Assembly (NCBI GenBank): GCA_045592445.1
Contig: JAZNUV010000040.1
Span: 7,087 to 71,086 of the forward strand
Source: JAQXGO01 sp045592445
Lineage (GTDB): Bacteria; Bacillota; Clostridia; UMGS1883; UMGS1540
Direction: 5' to 3'
Length of the DNA stretch: 64,000 nt
Positions 45,336 to 54,244 of this stretch are shown here, one piece after another. Below the pieces are notes generated by a model. The model saw only the letters and a list, made by a program, of their open reading frames with translations, searched no databases and was not told the origin of the DNA. The stretch's first letter is position 1. Each line of letters begins with the position of its first letter. A program made the position numbers and the translations under genes.

Positions 45336-45824
45336 TTACTGCTTTGCAAAGATACCTGCTGTCTTTAAATTTTCATATTCCGTCTGTCGAAGAGCCTCGT
45401 AAAGCATCACGGCAACGGAGTTTGATAAATTCAGGCTGCGTGCCTCCTCTATCATCGGTATACGAACTGCATGGTCAAGATGTTTACAAATTAAATCCTC
45501 AGGAAGACCCTTGGTCTCTTTTCCAAAAACCAAAAAATCACCATCCTGATATCTAACATCGCTATGGCGTTGAGGCGCTTTTGTAGATGCTAAAAACATT
45601 CTTGCACCACTGTTTTTCTCCAAAAATTCATCAAAATTTTCATAATACTGTACGCCTAAAAGATGCCAATAATCAAGCCCCGCACGTTTTAATTTCTTAT
45701 CATCTATCGAAAAACCCATCGGTTTTACGATATGCAGTTTTGTTCCCGTTGCTGCACAAGTTCTTGCAATATTGCCTGTATTTTGCGGAATCTCAGGCTC
45801 GACCAACACAATATGAAAAGCCAT
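45336..45824 (-). CDS. trmL: tRNA (cytidine(34)-2'-O)-methyltransferase
   Basis: TrmL methylates the wobble ribose of tRNA-Leu species. A 162-residue minimal SPOUT enzyme with VLVEPEIPQNTGNIARTCAATG, LVFGKETKGLPEDL and RIPMIEEARSLNLSNSVAVMLYE, the three knot motifs. It is a single gene with its own promoter and GGAGGGG ribosome site. Confidence 0.95.
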   Translation of the reverse strand: MAFHIVLVEPEIPQNTGNIARTCAATGTKLHIVKPMGFSIDDKKLKRAGLDYWHLLGVQYYENFDEFLEKNSGARMFLASTKAPQRHSDVRYQDGDFLVFGKETKGLPEDLICKHLDHAVRIPMIEEARSLNLSNSVAVMLYEALRQTEYENLKTAGIFAKQ

Positions 45825-45850
45825 TTTCCCCTCCGAACGTATTTTTTATC

Positions 45851-45879
45851 AGTATAACAGAAAAAAATATAAATTTCAA
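45851..45879 (-). promoter_or_regulatory. Sigma-A-type promoter of trmL
   Basis: TTGAAA (45874-45879) and TATACT (45851-45856) on the minus strand with a 17-base spacer. Confidence 0.7.
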
Positions 45880-45899
45880 TACAAAAAAGCAAAATACTC

Positions 45900-45928
45900 T
45901 TTACATATTCCTCTTTTTTTAGTAAAAT
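45900..45928 (+). promoter_or_regulatory. Sigma-A-type promoter of the ligA operon
   Basis: TTTACA (45900-45905) and TAAAAT (45923-45928) with a 17-base spacer, 20 bases before ligA. Confidence 0.65.
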
Positions 45929-45947
45929 ATAAAAAAGAGGTGTATAT

Positions 45948-47918
45948 ATGGATATTCATGCGCTCCGAAAAGAAATTGAACGACATAGCTATTTATATTA
46001 TGTGAAAGACGCACCCGAAATCAGTGACTATGATTTTGACATGCTCATGCAAAAACTCAAAGCAATGGAAAATGAGAACCCCTCTTTAATAACGCCCGAC
46101 TCGCCCACGCAACGCGTCGGCGGCATGGCACTTTCAAGCTTTGCGACCGTTTTGCACGAAGTGCCGATGGAAAGTTTAAACGATATCTTTACATTTGATT
46201 CTCTTCGTGAATTTGATGTACGCATACGTGAAACAATTTCTGCCCCTACCTATACGGTTGAGCCAAAAATAGATGGGCTATCTGTTTCTCTTGAATATAA
46301 AGACGGTATTTTTTTTCGTGGTTCCACACGCGGAGACGGTGTGCAGGGTGAGGATGTTACGCAAAACCTAAAAACAATTGGTTCTATTCCCCTCCGTCTT
46401 ACAGAGCCTGTTCCTTATTTAGAAGTACGCGGCGAAGTGTTTATGTCAAAAAAATCCTTCCAGTCGTTAAACGAAGTGCGCGAGCTTTCAGGCGAGCCAC
46501 TATTTGCAAATCCACGCAATGCAGCAGCAGGTTCTCTGCGTCAACTTGACCCCAAAATTGCTGCAGCGCGAAAATTAGATATTTATGTTTTTAATATTCA
46601 GCGTGCAGAGGGATTAACTTTTAAAACACACAGCGAAGGCCTTCAAAAGCTTCGTACGCTGGGCTTTAAGGTTATTGATTCCATTCCGGTAATGGAGAAT
46701 ATAGAAGAAGTAATAGATGCGGTTTCTGCTATTGGAAACGCGCGTGACACAATGCCTTGTGAAATCGACGGCGCAGTTATAAAGCTTGATTCCATTTCAG
46801 GGCGCGGACTTTTAGGCAGCACTTCAAAGTTCCCGCGTTGGGCGGCCGCATACAAATTCCCGCCCGAACAACAGGAAACTTCGCTTCTTGATATCGTAAT
46901 CCAAATTGGGCGCACGGGCGCGGCAACTCCCAATGCAGTTTTAGAGCCCGTCAGAATTGCCGGTTCAACCGTAGGACGCGCAACGTTGCATAACCTTGAT
47001 TTTATTATAGAAAAGGACATTCGTATCGGTGACCGTGTTTTAGTGGAAAAGGCAGGCGACATTATTCCTGCCGTTGTATGCGCATTACCGCAAAAACGAT
47101 GTGGCAAGGAACATATTTTTAAAATGCCCGATTGTTGCCCTGTATGCGGTGCACCGCTTGTACGAGCTGAAGATGAAGCAGCCTTCCGATGCACAGGCGA
47201 CCGATGTGACGCACAGCGTGCGCGTGGCATCATACATTTTGCCTCGCGGGATGCAATGGATATTGAAGGGCTTGGTCCAGCTTTGGTCGAACGATTGTTA
47301 GAACAAAATTTAATCACCAATGTTGCTGACCTTTATGTACTGCAGTCTTCACAACTCGCTGTTTTAGAAGGTTATGGTGAAAAAAGCGCCGAAAATTTAA
47401 TTCAGGCAATTGCACGTTCAAAAACAAAGCCGCTCGATTCCCTTTTGTATGCGCTCGGTATTCGTCATGTCGGCAAACGCGCTGCTACACTTCTTGCACG
47501 TCATTTTGGGTCAATGGATGCACTCATGCAGGCAACAGAGTCCGAAATTAGTGCTGTACATGAGATCGGCACTAAAATAGCACAAAGCGTATGCGCTTAT
47601 TTTAAAGATGAACATATGCAAAAAATGATTGAAACGCTTCGCGCCCATGGTCTAACCTTTATGGCAACCCAAGCAGTTACCAATGCAAGGCTTTTGGGGA
47701 AAACATTTGTTCTTACAGGTACATTACCCCATCTATCTCGATTAGAGGCTTCCCAAAAAATCGAAGCGGCTGGCGGGCGTGTTACCGGTAGTGTTTCAAA
47801 AAAAACAGATTATGTTCTCGCCGGAAGCGAAGCCGGGTCAAAACTTGAAAAAGCCGAAGCGCTTGGTATTACAATTCTTGATGAACCCACCTTTTTATCC
47901 ATGTTGGAGGAACGTTAA
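45948..47918 (+). CDS. ligA: NAD-dependent DNA ligase
   Basis: LigA seals nicks using NAD. The adenylation lysine is Lys107 in EPKIDGLS. The order is Ia domain, nucleotidyltransferase, OB fold (GRTGAATPNAVLEPV), a four-cysteine zinc finger (CPVCG and CTGDRCDAQ), helix-hairpin-helix repeats and a C-terminal BRCT domain (GKTFVLTGTLPHLSR to LDEPTFLSML). 656 residues, normal length. The stop codon shares one base with the next start. Confidence 0.97.
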   Translation: MDIHALRKEIERHSYLYYVKDAPEISDYDFDMLMQKLKAMENENPSLITPDSPTQRVGGMALSSFATVLHEVPMESLNDIFTFDSLREFDVRIRETISAPTYTVEPKIDGLSVSLEYKDGIFFRGSTRGDGVQGEDVTQNLKTIGSIPLRLTEPVPYLEVRGEVFMSKKSFQSLNEVRELSGEPLFANPRNAAAGSLRQLDPKIAAARKLDIYVFNIQRAEGLTFKTHSEGLQKLRTLGFKVIDSIPVMENIEEVIDAVSAIGNARDTMPCEIDGAVIKLDSISGRGLLGSTSKFPRWAAAYKFPPEQQETSLLDIVIQIGRTGAATPNAVLEPVRIAGSTVGRATLHNLDFIIEKDIRIGDRVLVEKAGDIIPAVVCALPQKRCGKEHIFKMPDCCPVCGAPLVRAEDEAAFRCTGDRCDAQRARGIIHFASRDAMDIEGLGPALVERLLEQNLITNVADLYVLQSSQLAVLEGYGEKSAENLIQAIARSKTKPLDSLLYALGIRHVGKRAATLLARHFGSMDALMQATESEISAVHEIGTKIAQSVCAYFKDEHMQKMIETLRAHGLTFMATQAVTNARLLGKTFVLTGTLPHLSRLEASQKIEAAGGRVTGSVSKKTDYVLAGSEAGSKLEKAEALGITILDEPTFLSMLEER

Positions 47919-48643
47919 TGCAAAAAGTTTTAAGCTTTGTTCGCCGTGCGGTGGACGATTATCATATGATTGAGGATGGCGACCGGATTGCCGTCGGCGT
48001 TTCAGGCGGCAAAGATAGCGTAACACTCGCGCTTGCACTCCATGCACTTCGTCGTTTTTATCCGAAAAAATTTGAAATTGTTCCAATTACACTTGCAATG
48101 GGTTTTGAAACAATGGATTTTACGCCGCTTATCGAATATTTCGCCAAAGTCGGTATGGATTTAATTGTGCAGAAAACAAATATTGCAGAAATTTTATTTG
48201 ATATTCGCCACGAATCCAATCCATGCTCCCTTTGTGCAAAACTAAGGCGCGGTGCATTGCATGATGCTGCAATTGAACATGGTTGTAACAAGGTCGCACT
48301 CGGCCATCATAATGACGATGTATTGGAAACCTTTATTTTATCACTGTTCTATGAGGGGCGATTGCATTGCTTTAGTCCCGTTACATATTTAGACCGTAAA
48401 AAATTGCATCTTATTCGCCCGATGATATATATGAGGGAGCAGGATGTTATAGGCTTTATAAATCGAAGTGGTGCCTCAATCATTCACAACCCCTGCCCCG
48501 CCAATGGTTATACGAAAAGACAATATGCAAAAGAATTACTTACATCATTAAGCCGCGAGAACCGCGGCCTCAAAGAACGCATGTTCACAGCACTTTCCAC
48601 ATCACTTGAAAATTGGAGAAAGGATGAGAAAAATGAAAATTAA
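47918..48643 (+). CDS. TtcA/TilS-type PP-loop tRNA-modifying ATPase
   Basis: A 241-residue adenine nucleotide alpha hydrolase of the TtcA group, whose members thiolate C32 of tRNA. The PP-loop SGGKDS is at residues 29-34, with a CX2C pair at Cys103 and Cys106 that would coordinate an iron-sulfur cluster, and GHHNDDVLETF. The third cysteine usual in TtcA (CPANG) is also present. Function is assigned by family only. It is translated with ligA. Confidence 0.85.
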   Translation: MQKVLSFVRRAVDDYHMIEDGDRIAVGVSGGKDSVTLALALHALRRFYPKKFEIVPITLAMGFETMDFTPLIEYFAKVGMDLIVQKTNIAEILFDIRHESNPCSLCAKLRRGALHDAAIEHGCNKVALGHHNDDVLETFILSLFYEGRLHCFSPVTYLDRKKLHLIRPMIYMREQDVIGFINRSGASIIHNPCPANGYTKRQYAKELLTSLSRENRGLKERMFTALSTSLENWRKDEKNEN

Positions 48644-49508
48644 AAAGGCAGTTATCCCCGCCGCGGGGCTTGGTACACGTTTCTTACCTGCAACAAAGGC
48701 AGTTCCGAAGGAGATGCTCCCCATTGTCGACACCCCTACCTTACAGTATATTGTTGAAGAGGCAGCAAGCTCAGGCATTGAGGATATTCTGATTATCACA
48801 GGACGTGGCAAACGTGCAATCGAGGACCATTTTGACAAATCATATGAGCTTGAAAACGAGCTTGCACGTGCGGGAAAAACAGATTATATAGAAGGACTTG
48901 AGTATATTTCTTCGCTTGCAAACATTCACTATGTACGTCAAAAACAGGCACTTGGGCTTGGCCATGCAATCTATTGTGCTAAATCATTTGTCGGCAAAGA
49001 GCCGTTTGCTGTTTTGCTTGGTGACGATATTGTCCGTGCAGAAACACCATGCCTCAAACAGATGATTGATGTGTATGAAAAATACGGTGCAGGTATCTTG
49101 GGTGTTCGCGAAGTTGCGGATAAGGATGTTTCAAAATATGGTATCGTAGATGCAGAATTTGTAGAGGAAAGTATTTATCGCGTACTGGATATGGTTGAAA
49201 AACCCGCGCTATCTGAAGCCCCCAGTAACATTGCGGTTTTAGGCAGATACATTATAACACCTGAAATCTTTACTATTTTAGAAAACACACGTCCCGGCGC
49301 AGGCGGCGAAATTCAACTTACCGATGCTTTGCGTACTCTTGCTAAGATGCAACCGATGTATTGCTATACCTTCGAAGGAAAACGCTATGATGTTGGCAGT
49401 AAAATCGGATTTTTGCAAGCTACGGTAGAATATGCACTTTCTCGCGGGGATATTGGCGCAGATTTTCTGCAATATTTAAAAGATACACTCGAGGCATACC
49501 GCGCATGA
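48633..49508 (+). CDS. galU: UTP--glucose-1-phosphate uridylyltransferase
   Basis: GalU makes UDP-glucose. Motifs: VIPAAGLGTRFLPATKAVPKEMLPIVD, EEAASSGIEDILIITGRGKRAIEDHFD, LGDDIV and GRYIITPEIF. ATG 48633 is preferred for its AAAGGA at seven bases; ATG 48624 is a close alternative. 291 residues. It overlaps the end of the ttcA-like gene by 11 bp and ispE by 4 bp. UDP-glucose is the expected donor for the glucan synthase at 32347. Confidence 0.96.
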   Translation: MKIKKAVIPAAGLGTRFLPATKAVPKEMLPIVDTPTLQYIVEEAASSGIEDILIITGRGKRAIEDHFDKSYELENELARAGKTDYIEGLEYISSLANIHYVRQKQALGLGHAIYCAKSFVGKEPFAVLLGDDIVRAETPCLKQMIDVYEKYGAGILGVREVADKDVSKYGIVDAEFVEESIYRVLDMVEKPALSEAPSNIAVLGRYIITPEIFTILENTRPGAGGEIQLTDALRTLAKMQPMYCYTFEGKRYDVGSKIGFLQATVEYALSRGDIGADFLQYLKDTLEAYRA

Positions 49509-50353
49509 TCACACTAAAGGCACATGCAAAAATCAACTTATCTCTTGATATTATAGGAAAGCGCGAGGACGGTTACCACGACCTTTGCACTGTTATGCAA
49601 TCCATAAAGCTTGCCGACGATATTACATTACGTCATGCACACGAAATCAGTGTATGCTGTGACCTTAAATTTTTACCGTGTGATGACAGAAATATTGCCT
49701 GGCGTGCAGCAAAGCTTTTTATGGATGAAATTTCCTCCCATTCTGGTGTTTCGATACAAATTCGAAAACGCATTCCTGTTGGCGGCGGCATGGGTGGAGG
49801 TAGTGCAGATGCAGCAGCCGTTTTAATGGGGCTTAACAAACTATATCATTATCCTGTTCCGTTTACACGTCTTACGGAACTTGGTTTGATGTGTGGCGCG
49901 GACGTTCCATTTTGTATGACAGGCGGTACCTGTTTGGCAGAGGGGCTCGGCGAAATACTGACTCCGCTTTCTCCGTTGCCGCATTGTTATATTCTGCTTA
50001 TAAAGCCTCGTTTTTCGCAAAGCACAAAAAAACTTTTTTCACGTGTTTCCATGCAGAAAATCACGTGTCACCCTGATACACATGGTCTTATAAACTCCCT
50101 GCATAACCGTGACCTGAAAGGTATATGTGTTCGTCTTTATAATGTATTGGAAACCTTTACAGATAAGCCCGAAATAGAAAACTATAAAGTTCTTCTTCGG
50201 CAGTGTGGCGCTTTGGGCGTTTTAATGACCGGTAGCGGATCTGTGGTTTATGGCATTTTTCATTCTTTTGAAAAAGCAAAAGATGCACGGGAAATTTTTT
50301 CAAAATTGCCTGTACACACCTATATTACCACTCCCGTTTCTTCAATTTTTTAA
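49505..50353 (+). CDS. ispE: 4-diphosphocytidyl-2-C-methyl-D-erythritol kinase
   Basis: IspE phosphorylates the intermediate between IspD and IspF in the MEP pathway. A GHMP kinase with KAKINLSLDI-type N-terminus (HAKINLSLDIIGKREDGYH), the ATP loop PVGGGMGGGSADAAA and LMTGSGSVVYG. 282 residues. Its start overlaps galU by 4 bp. It lies away from ispD/ispF, as in many Clostridia. Confidence 0.96.
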   Translation: MITLKAHAKINLSLDIIGKREDGYHDLCTVMQSIKLADDITLRHAHEISVCCDLKFLPCDDRNIAWRAAKLFMDEISSHSGVSIQIRKRIPVGGGMGGGSADAAAVLMGLNKLYHYPVPFTRLTELGLMCGADVPFCMTGGTCLAEGLGEILTPLSPLPHCYILLIKPRFSQSTKKLFSRVSMQKITCHPDTHGLINSLHNRDLKGICVRLYNVLETFTDKPEIENYKVLLRQCGALGVLMTGSGSVVYGIFHSFEKAKDAREIFSKLPVHTYITTPVSSIF

Positions 50354-50369
50354 AAATGATGTTATTTTT

Positions 50370-50399
50370 GTATATTCCCCGCAATGAAAGTGAATACTT
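50370..50399 (+). promoter_or_regulatory. Putative sigma-F (forespore) promoter of spoIIR
   Basis: GTATA (50370-50374), 15 bases, then GTGAATACTT (50390-50399). This fits the sigma-F pattern GYWTA-N15-GGNRANAHTW with one mismatch, at the expected place for spoIIR. Confidence 0.75.
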
Positions 50400-50417
50400 C
50401 TCATTGAGGTGAATTAT

Positions 50418-51053
50418 ATGAAAAAAATTATGATTGCAATTTGTTCAGGGTTTATTGTTACACTTGCCCTTTCTCTATATTCCAATACAATTCAATCCGA
50501 AATTTCGGACAGTGTATTACGTCTGCATGTCCTTGCAAACAGCGACTCTGCGGCTGACCAAGCGTTAAAATTAAAGGTACGTGACAGGTTGCTTGCAGAA
50601 AGTCGCGATTTATTCCAAAATTGCACTTCGCCCTCGGAAGCACGTGCAGTTTTTTCTGAAAATCATGATAAGTTGCAAGAAGCAGCAGCGGCAGAAATTA
50701 AAAAAGAAGGCTTCACATACCCCGTTTCTATCGCATTAAATCAAAGCTATTTCCCTACTCGGCATTATGGTAATGTTTCCTTGCCTGCAGGCGAATACGA
50801 GGCAGTCCGTGTTGAAATTGGTAATGCTTCCGGAAAAAATTGGTGGTGTGTGATGTTCCCGCCGTTATGTTTTGTGGATGGCAGTGTGGATGGTGCTGAT
50901 GCAAAAGGTACAGAAATGATACAAGAACAACTTGGTGACAATGCGGATATCATAACAAAAGACGGCACCATTGACTTAAAGCTTCGTTTTAAACTTGTGG
51001 ATATATTCCAAAGCACATCCCACGCTATACGGGAAGTATTTAAAAAAGCATAA
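50418..51053 (+). CDS. spoIIR: Stage II sporulation protein R
   Basis: SpoIIR is secreted from the forespore and triggers SpoIIGA to activate pro-sigma-E in the mother cell. A 211-residue protein with an N-terminal signal/anchor helix and the family pattern LRLHVLANSDSAADQALKLKVRDRLL, the GNVSLPAGEYEAVRVEIG strand set and NWWCVMFPPLCF. ATG 50418 follows GAGGT by seven bases. A good forespore promoter precedes it and a terminator follows, so it is a single-gene unit. Confidence 0.95.
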   Translation: MKKIMIAICSGFIVTLALSLYSNTIQSEISDSVLRLHVLANSDSAADQALKLKVRDRLLAESRDLFQNCTSPSEARAVFSENHDKLQEAAAAEIKKEGFTYPVSIALNQSYFPTRHYGNVSLPAGEYEAVRVEIGNASGKNWWCVMFPPLCFVDGSVDGADAKGTEMIQEQLGDNADIITKDGTIDLKLRFKLVDIFQSTSHAIREVFKKA

Positions 51054-51058
51054 AAAAT

Positions 51059-51086
51059 GGCTATCTTACCATCAAGTAAGATAGCC
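51059..51086. terminator. Bidirectional terminator between spoIIR and serA
   Basis: An 11-bp perfect stem (GGCTATCTTAC, 51059-51069, with 51076-51086), a six-base loop and A/T-rich runs on both flanks. Confidence 0.88.
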
Positions 51087-51097
51087 TGTTTTAATTT

Positions 51098-52258
51098 TTA
51101 CTTTATAATTCGAACTGCTAAAACTCCGTCAATCTTTTTTATTGTATCAATAATTGAGTCGGGAACTTCATGTGCTGTATCAATGATGGTATATGCGCAT
51201 TCCCCTTTATTCTTATTCACCATATTTTCTACGTTTTTATCCTGCAAAAGACCTAAGAACTGACTCAACATATTTGGCACATTTTTGTGTGCAATGGTAA
51301 TACGCACGCATCCCGCACGCGCACATTCACAGTTCGGGAAATTAACAGAATTATGAATGTTTCCGTTTTCAATAAAGTCTACCATTTGTTTTGCCGCCAT
51401 GATAGCACAGTTATCCTCTGCTTCCGGCGTAGATGCGCCAAGATGTGGTAGTGCTATTACATTTTTCATGCTCAGCACTTCATCGTTGGGGAAATCCGTT
51501 ACATAAACTGCCAATTTGCCTTCTTCCAACGCCGAGCCAACCGCCGCATTATCAACAAGGTCACCGCGCGAGAAATTCAAAAGGCGCGCGCCATCCTTCA
51601 TATTCTGGATTGCTGTCGAATTGATCATGCCTTTTGTATCCGGCGTAAGCGGAACATGTAAAGTGATATAATCTGCTTGCGCCATTGCTTCTTCCATTGA
51701 TTGTGCCACATGTACGTGACGTGATAAGCTAAGCGCCGCCTTGACGGACAAATACGGGTCATAACCGATAACATCCATCCCTAAAGCATAAGCGGTATTC
51801 GCAACCATTGCCCCAATTGCACCAAGACCAATAACCGCAAGCTTTTTGCCTTCAATCTCGGGACCTGCGTATGTAGACTTTCCTTTTTCCACCATTTTGG
51901 CAACATCCGGTCCGTTCCCTTCCAGTGTTCTTGCCCACAAAATGCCATCCACAACTTTTCGAGAAGCCAAGAGGAGACCTGTAATAACTAATTCTTTTAC
52001 TGCATTCGCATTTGCGCCGGGTGTGTTAAATACTACAATACCACGTTCCGTGCACTTATCTACAGGAATATTATTGACACCTGCGCCAGCACGACCAATT
52101 GCCAAAAGCGAACTCGGCAGCTCCATTTCGTGCATGGAAAAACTGCGTAAAATAATGCCATCCGGATTATCACAATCTGTCGTGACCTTGTATGTATCTT
52201 CTTTAAAGTATTTAAGACCACAATCTGCAATTTTATTCAGTGGTTTTATTGTATACAT
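51098..52258 (-). CDS. serA: D-3-phosphoglycerate dehydrogenase
   Basis: SerA oxidises 3-phosphoglycerate in serine synthesis. The NAD Rossmann loop is VIGLGAIGAMVANTAYALGMDVIGYDP; the catalytic Arg/Glu/His set sits in NFSRGDLVD, VTDFPNDEVL and LPHLGASTPEAED. A short C-terminal ACT-type domain follows (VRITIAHKNVPNMLSQFL). ATG 52258 is chosen for GGGTG spacing; 386 residues. It follows serC by 12 bases. Confidence 0.95.
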   Translation of the reverse strand: MYTIKPLNKIADCGLKYFKEDTYKVTTDCDNPDGIILRSFSMHEMELPSSLLAIGRAGAGVNNIPVDKCTERGIVVFNTPGANANAVKELVITGLLLASRKVVDGILWARTLEGNGPDVAKMVEKGKSTYAGPEIEGKKLAVIGLGAIGAMVANTAYALGMDVIGYDPYLSVKAALSLSRHVHVAQSMEEAMAQADYITLHVPLTPDTKGMINSTAIQNMKDGARLLNFSRGDLVDNAAVGSALEEGKLAVYVTDFPNDEVLSMKNVIALPHLGASTPEAEDNCAIMAAKQMVDFIENGNIHNSVNFPNCECARAGCVRITIAHKNVPNMLSQFLGLLQDKNVENMVNKNKGECAYTIIDTAHEVPDSIIDTIKKIDGVLAVRIIK

Positions 52259-52270
52259 ATATCTCACCCT

Positions 52271-53359
52271 TTACTGATTATTTTCTTCAAACTTCTGCAT
52301 GAAGGCAACTAATTTTTTTACACCTTCAATTGGCATTGCATTGTAAATACTTGCGCGCATTCCGCCTACGCTGCGATGTCCCTTTAAGTTTACAAGCCCT
52401 TCTGCAGCTGCTGCTTTTACAAATGCCGCATCACACTCTTTATCACCCGTGACAAAGGTAACGTTCATTAGAGAACGGTCCTCCTTTTCTACCGGCGTTT
52501 TAAAGAGCTTACTGCTATCTAAAAACGCATATAAAAGATCCGCTTTTTCGCGATTCATTTTTTCCATAACAGAAATGCCGCCCAGATCACGAAGCCACTC
52601 AAGCACAAGCTTGCACATATAGATACTATATGTCGGCGGTGTATTGTACATGGAGCCATTTTCAACATGTGTTTTATAGGTCAGCATTGTGGGTGTACCC
52701 AAAAGAGGTTCCCCAACTAAATCGTCACGAATAATTACAACTGTAAGACCGGCTGGACCCATATTCTTTTGTGCACCTGCGTATAAAAGTCCAAATTTTG
52801 AAACGTCAATTTTTTCAGAAAGAATAATGGAGGATGTATCAGCAACAAGCGGAACATTGCCCGTATCAGGAATGGATGTAAATCTTGTTCCGAATATTGT
52901 ATTATTATATGTAATATGGCAGTAATCCGCCTCCGGGTCAAACGCGCTTTTTTCTACCTTCGGAATGTATGAGAATGTTTTATCCGCACTGGATGCCACA
53001 CGATTTACCGTACCATACTTCTCGCATTCTTCCGCTGCTTTTTTGGCAAATTGCCCTGTAATAATATAATCAGCTTTTTTATTTTTAGTAAGCAAATTCA
53101 TGGGTACCATAGCAAACTGTGTTGAGGCACCGCCTTGCAAAAATAAAACTTTATAGTTTTCAGGAATTTCCATAATTTCGCGCAAAAGCGCTTCAGCTTC
53201 TTCTATAATTGCTTCATACGGCTTGGAACGATGGCTCATTTCCATAACGCTCATTCCCGCATCTTTGTATGCAAGCATTTCATCCGCCGCTTTCTTCAAT
53301 GCATATTCCGGTAGCATGGAAGGTCCGGCTGAAAAATTATACACTCTCTCAATTGCCAT
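52271..53359 (-). CDS. serC: Phosphoserine aminotransferase
   Basis: SerC transaminates 3-phosphohydroxypyruvate to phosphoserine. Class V PLP aminotransferase with YNFSAGPSMLP, EMSHRSKPY, LQGGASTQFAMVP, VADTSSIILS and the PLP lysine in YAGAQKNMGPAGLTVV. 362 residues. It heads the serC-serA operon, giving two of the three serine steps; serB is not in the window. Confidence 0.96.
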   Translation of the reverse strand: MAIERVYNFSAGPSMLPEYALKKAADEMLAYKDAGMSVMEMSHRSKPYEAIIEEAEALLREIMEIPENYKVLFLQGGASTQFAMVPMNLLTKNKKADYIITGQFAKKAAEECEKYGTVNRVASSADKTFSYIPKVEKSAFDPEADYCHITYNNTIFGTRFTSIPDTGNVPLVADTSSIILSEKIDVSKFGLLYAGAQKNMGPAGLTVVIIRDDLVGEPLLGTPTMLTYKTHVENGSMYNTPPTYSIYMCKLVLEWLRDLGGISVMEKMNREKADLLYAFLDSSKLFKTPVEKEDRSLMNVTFVTGDKECDAAFVKAAAAEGLVNLKGHRSVGGMRASIYNAMPIEGVKKLVAFMQKFEENNQ

Positions 53360-53389
53360 TTTTACTTCCTCCTATTTGTTTATCTTTTT

Positions 53390-53418
53390 ATTATATATCA
53401 TATGGAATGAATTGTCAA
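53390..53418 (-). promoter_or_regulatory. Sigma-A-type promoter of serC-serA
   Basis: TTGACA (53413-53418) and TATAAT (53390-53395) on the minus strand, spacer 17. The leader is about 30 bases, too short for a T-box. Confidence 0.85.
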
Positions 53419-53498
53419 GGAGAAAAAGCGTTTAAATCTATTCTTTAAACTTTATTTTTGCAATTCTGCAATATTTTTTCTCAAAGTCATCAAAATAC

Positions 53499-53527
53499 TT
53501 GATTTTTGCAACGTAATTGTGTATAAT
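53499..53527 (+). promoter_or_regulatory. Promoter of the LexA-like repressor gene
   Basis: TTGATT (53499-53504) and TATAAT (53522-53527), spacer 17. TTTTTGCAA occurs at 53455-53463 and again at 53503-53511 across the -35, and GTTTAAA/TTTAAAC arms lie at 53430-53450, so this region may hold the protein's own operators. Confidence 0.65.
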
Positions 53528-53548
53528 ATTTTTGAAAGGATGATTGCT

Positions 53549-54172
53549 ATGGCCTTTGATAAAGTTGTGTTTGGTAAACGGCTTCGCTCTCTTATGCAGG
53601 AATTCGGAGATACGATTTATACAGTATCGGATTATTTGCAGATGAAGCCAAGCACGATTTCTCGCTACACAAACGGCTTATATGTCCCTAAAGCACCCAC
53701 AATGGATGCATTGGCAAAACGTTACGGCGTCTCCTCAGCTTGGCTTATGGGAGAATCTTCTCAAAAATATGCCCAATCTTTTAATGTTGAGATGCGTACA
53801 GTCCCTATCTTAGGTGTAGTTGCGGCGGGGCTCCCCATTTGGGCAGAGGATAATTTTGAAGGCTATACCGCTATTGATGCGGCGGAAAATATTGATTTTG
53901 TTTTACGCGTCAAAGGTGACAGTATGATAAACGCCCGTATTTATGATGGGGATTTCGTTTATGTTCGCAAACAGCCGGACGTTGAAAACGGTGAAGTCGC
54001 TGTTGTTCTAATTGATAACGAAGCCACAGTAAAACGTGTTTTTAAATATCCGAATATGTTAATTCTGCGTCCTGAAAATCCTGCCTATTCCGAAATGATT
54101 TATCGAAAAAACGATGCGAAGGACATACGTATACTGGGTAAGGTTTTATACGTTAAAGGTGCTGTTCGTTAA
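53549..54172 (+). CDS. XRE-family repressor with S24 (LexA-like) self-cleavage domain
   Basis: A 208-residue regulator: an N-terminal helix-turn-helix (about 5-68, VSDYLQMKPSTISRYTNGLYVP) and a C-terminal S24 peptidase domain. The Ser/Lys dyad is Ser125 (VKGDSM) and Lys162 (ATVKRVF), and an Ala93-Gly94 bond in GVVAAGLP matches a LexA/CI-type cleavage site. It is not LexA itself: the DNA-binding half is XRE-type. It resembles prophage CI-like or HdiR-like regulators, yet no phage genes are near. ATG 53549 is preceded by AAAGGA. Confidence 0.88.
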   Translation: MAFDKVVFGKRLRSLMQEFGDTIYTVSDYLQMKPSTISRYTNGLYVPKAPTMDALAKRYGVSSAWLMGESSQKYAQSFNVEMRTVPILGVVAAGLPIWAEDNFEGYTAIDAAENIDFVLRVKGDSMINARIYDGDFVYVRKQPDVENGEVAVVLIDNEATVKRVFKYPNMLILRPENPAYSEMIYRKNDAKDIRILGKVLYVKGAVR

Positions 54173-54244
54173 CCTGTAATATAAATGTAACTTCTCTTAT
54201 ATATACATTATGTGTATACTATATGAGAATGGTGGTGTTTCAAT

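Noticed and set aside
46643..47320. 225-codon open frame antisense to ligA
   Set aside because: It lies wholly inside ligA, has no ribosome site and no recognisable domain; a shadow of the real frame.
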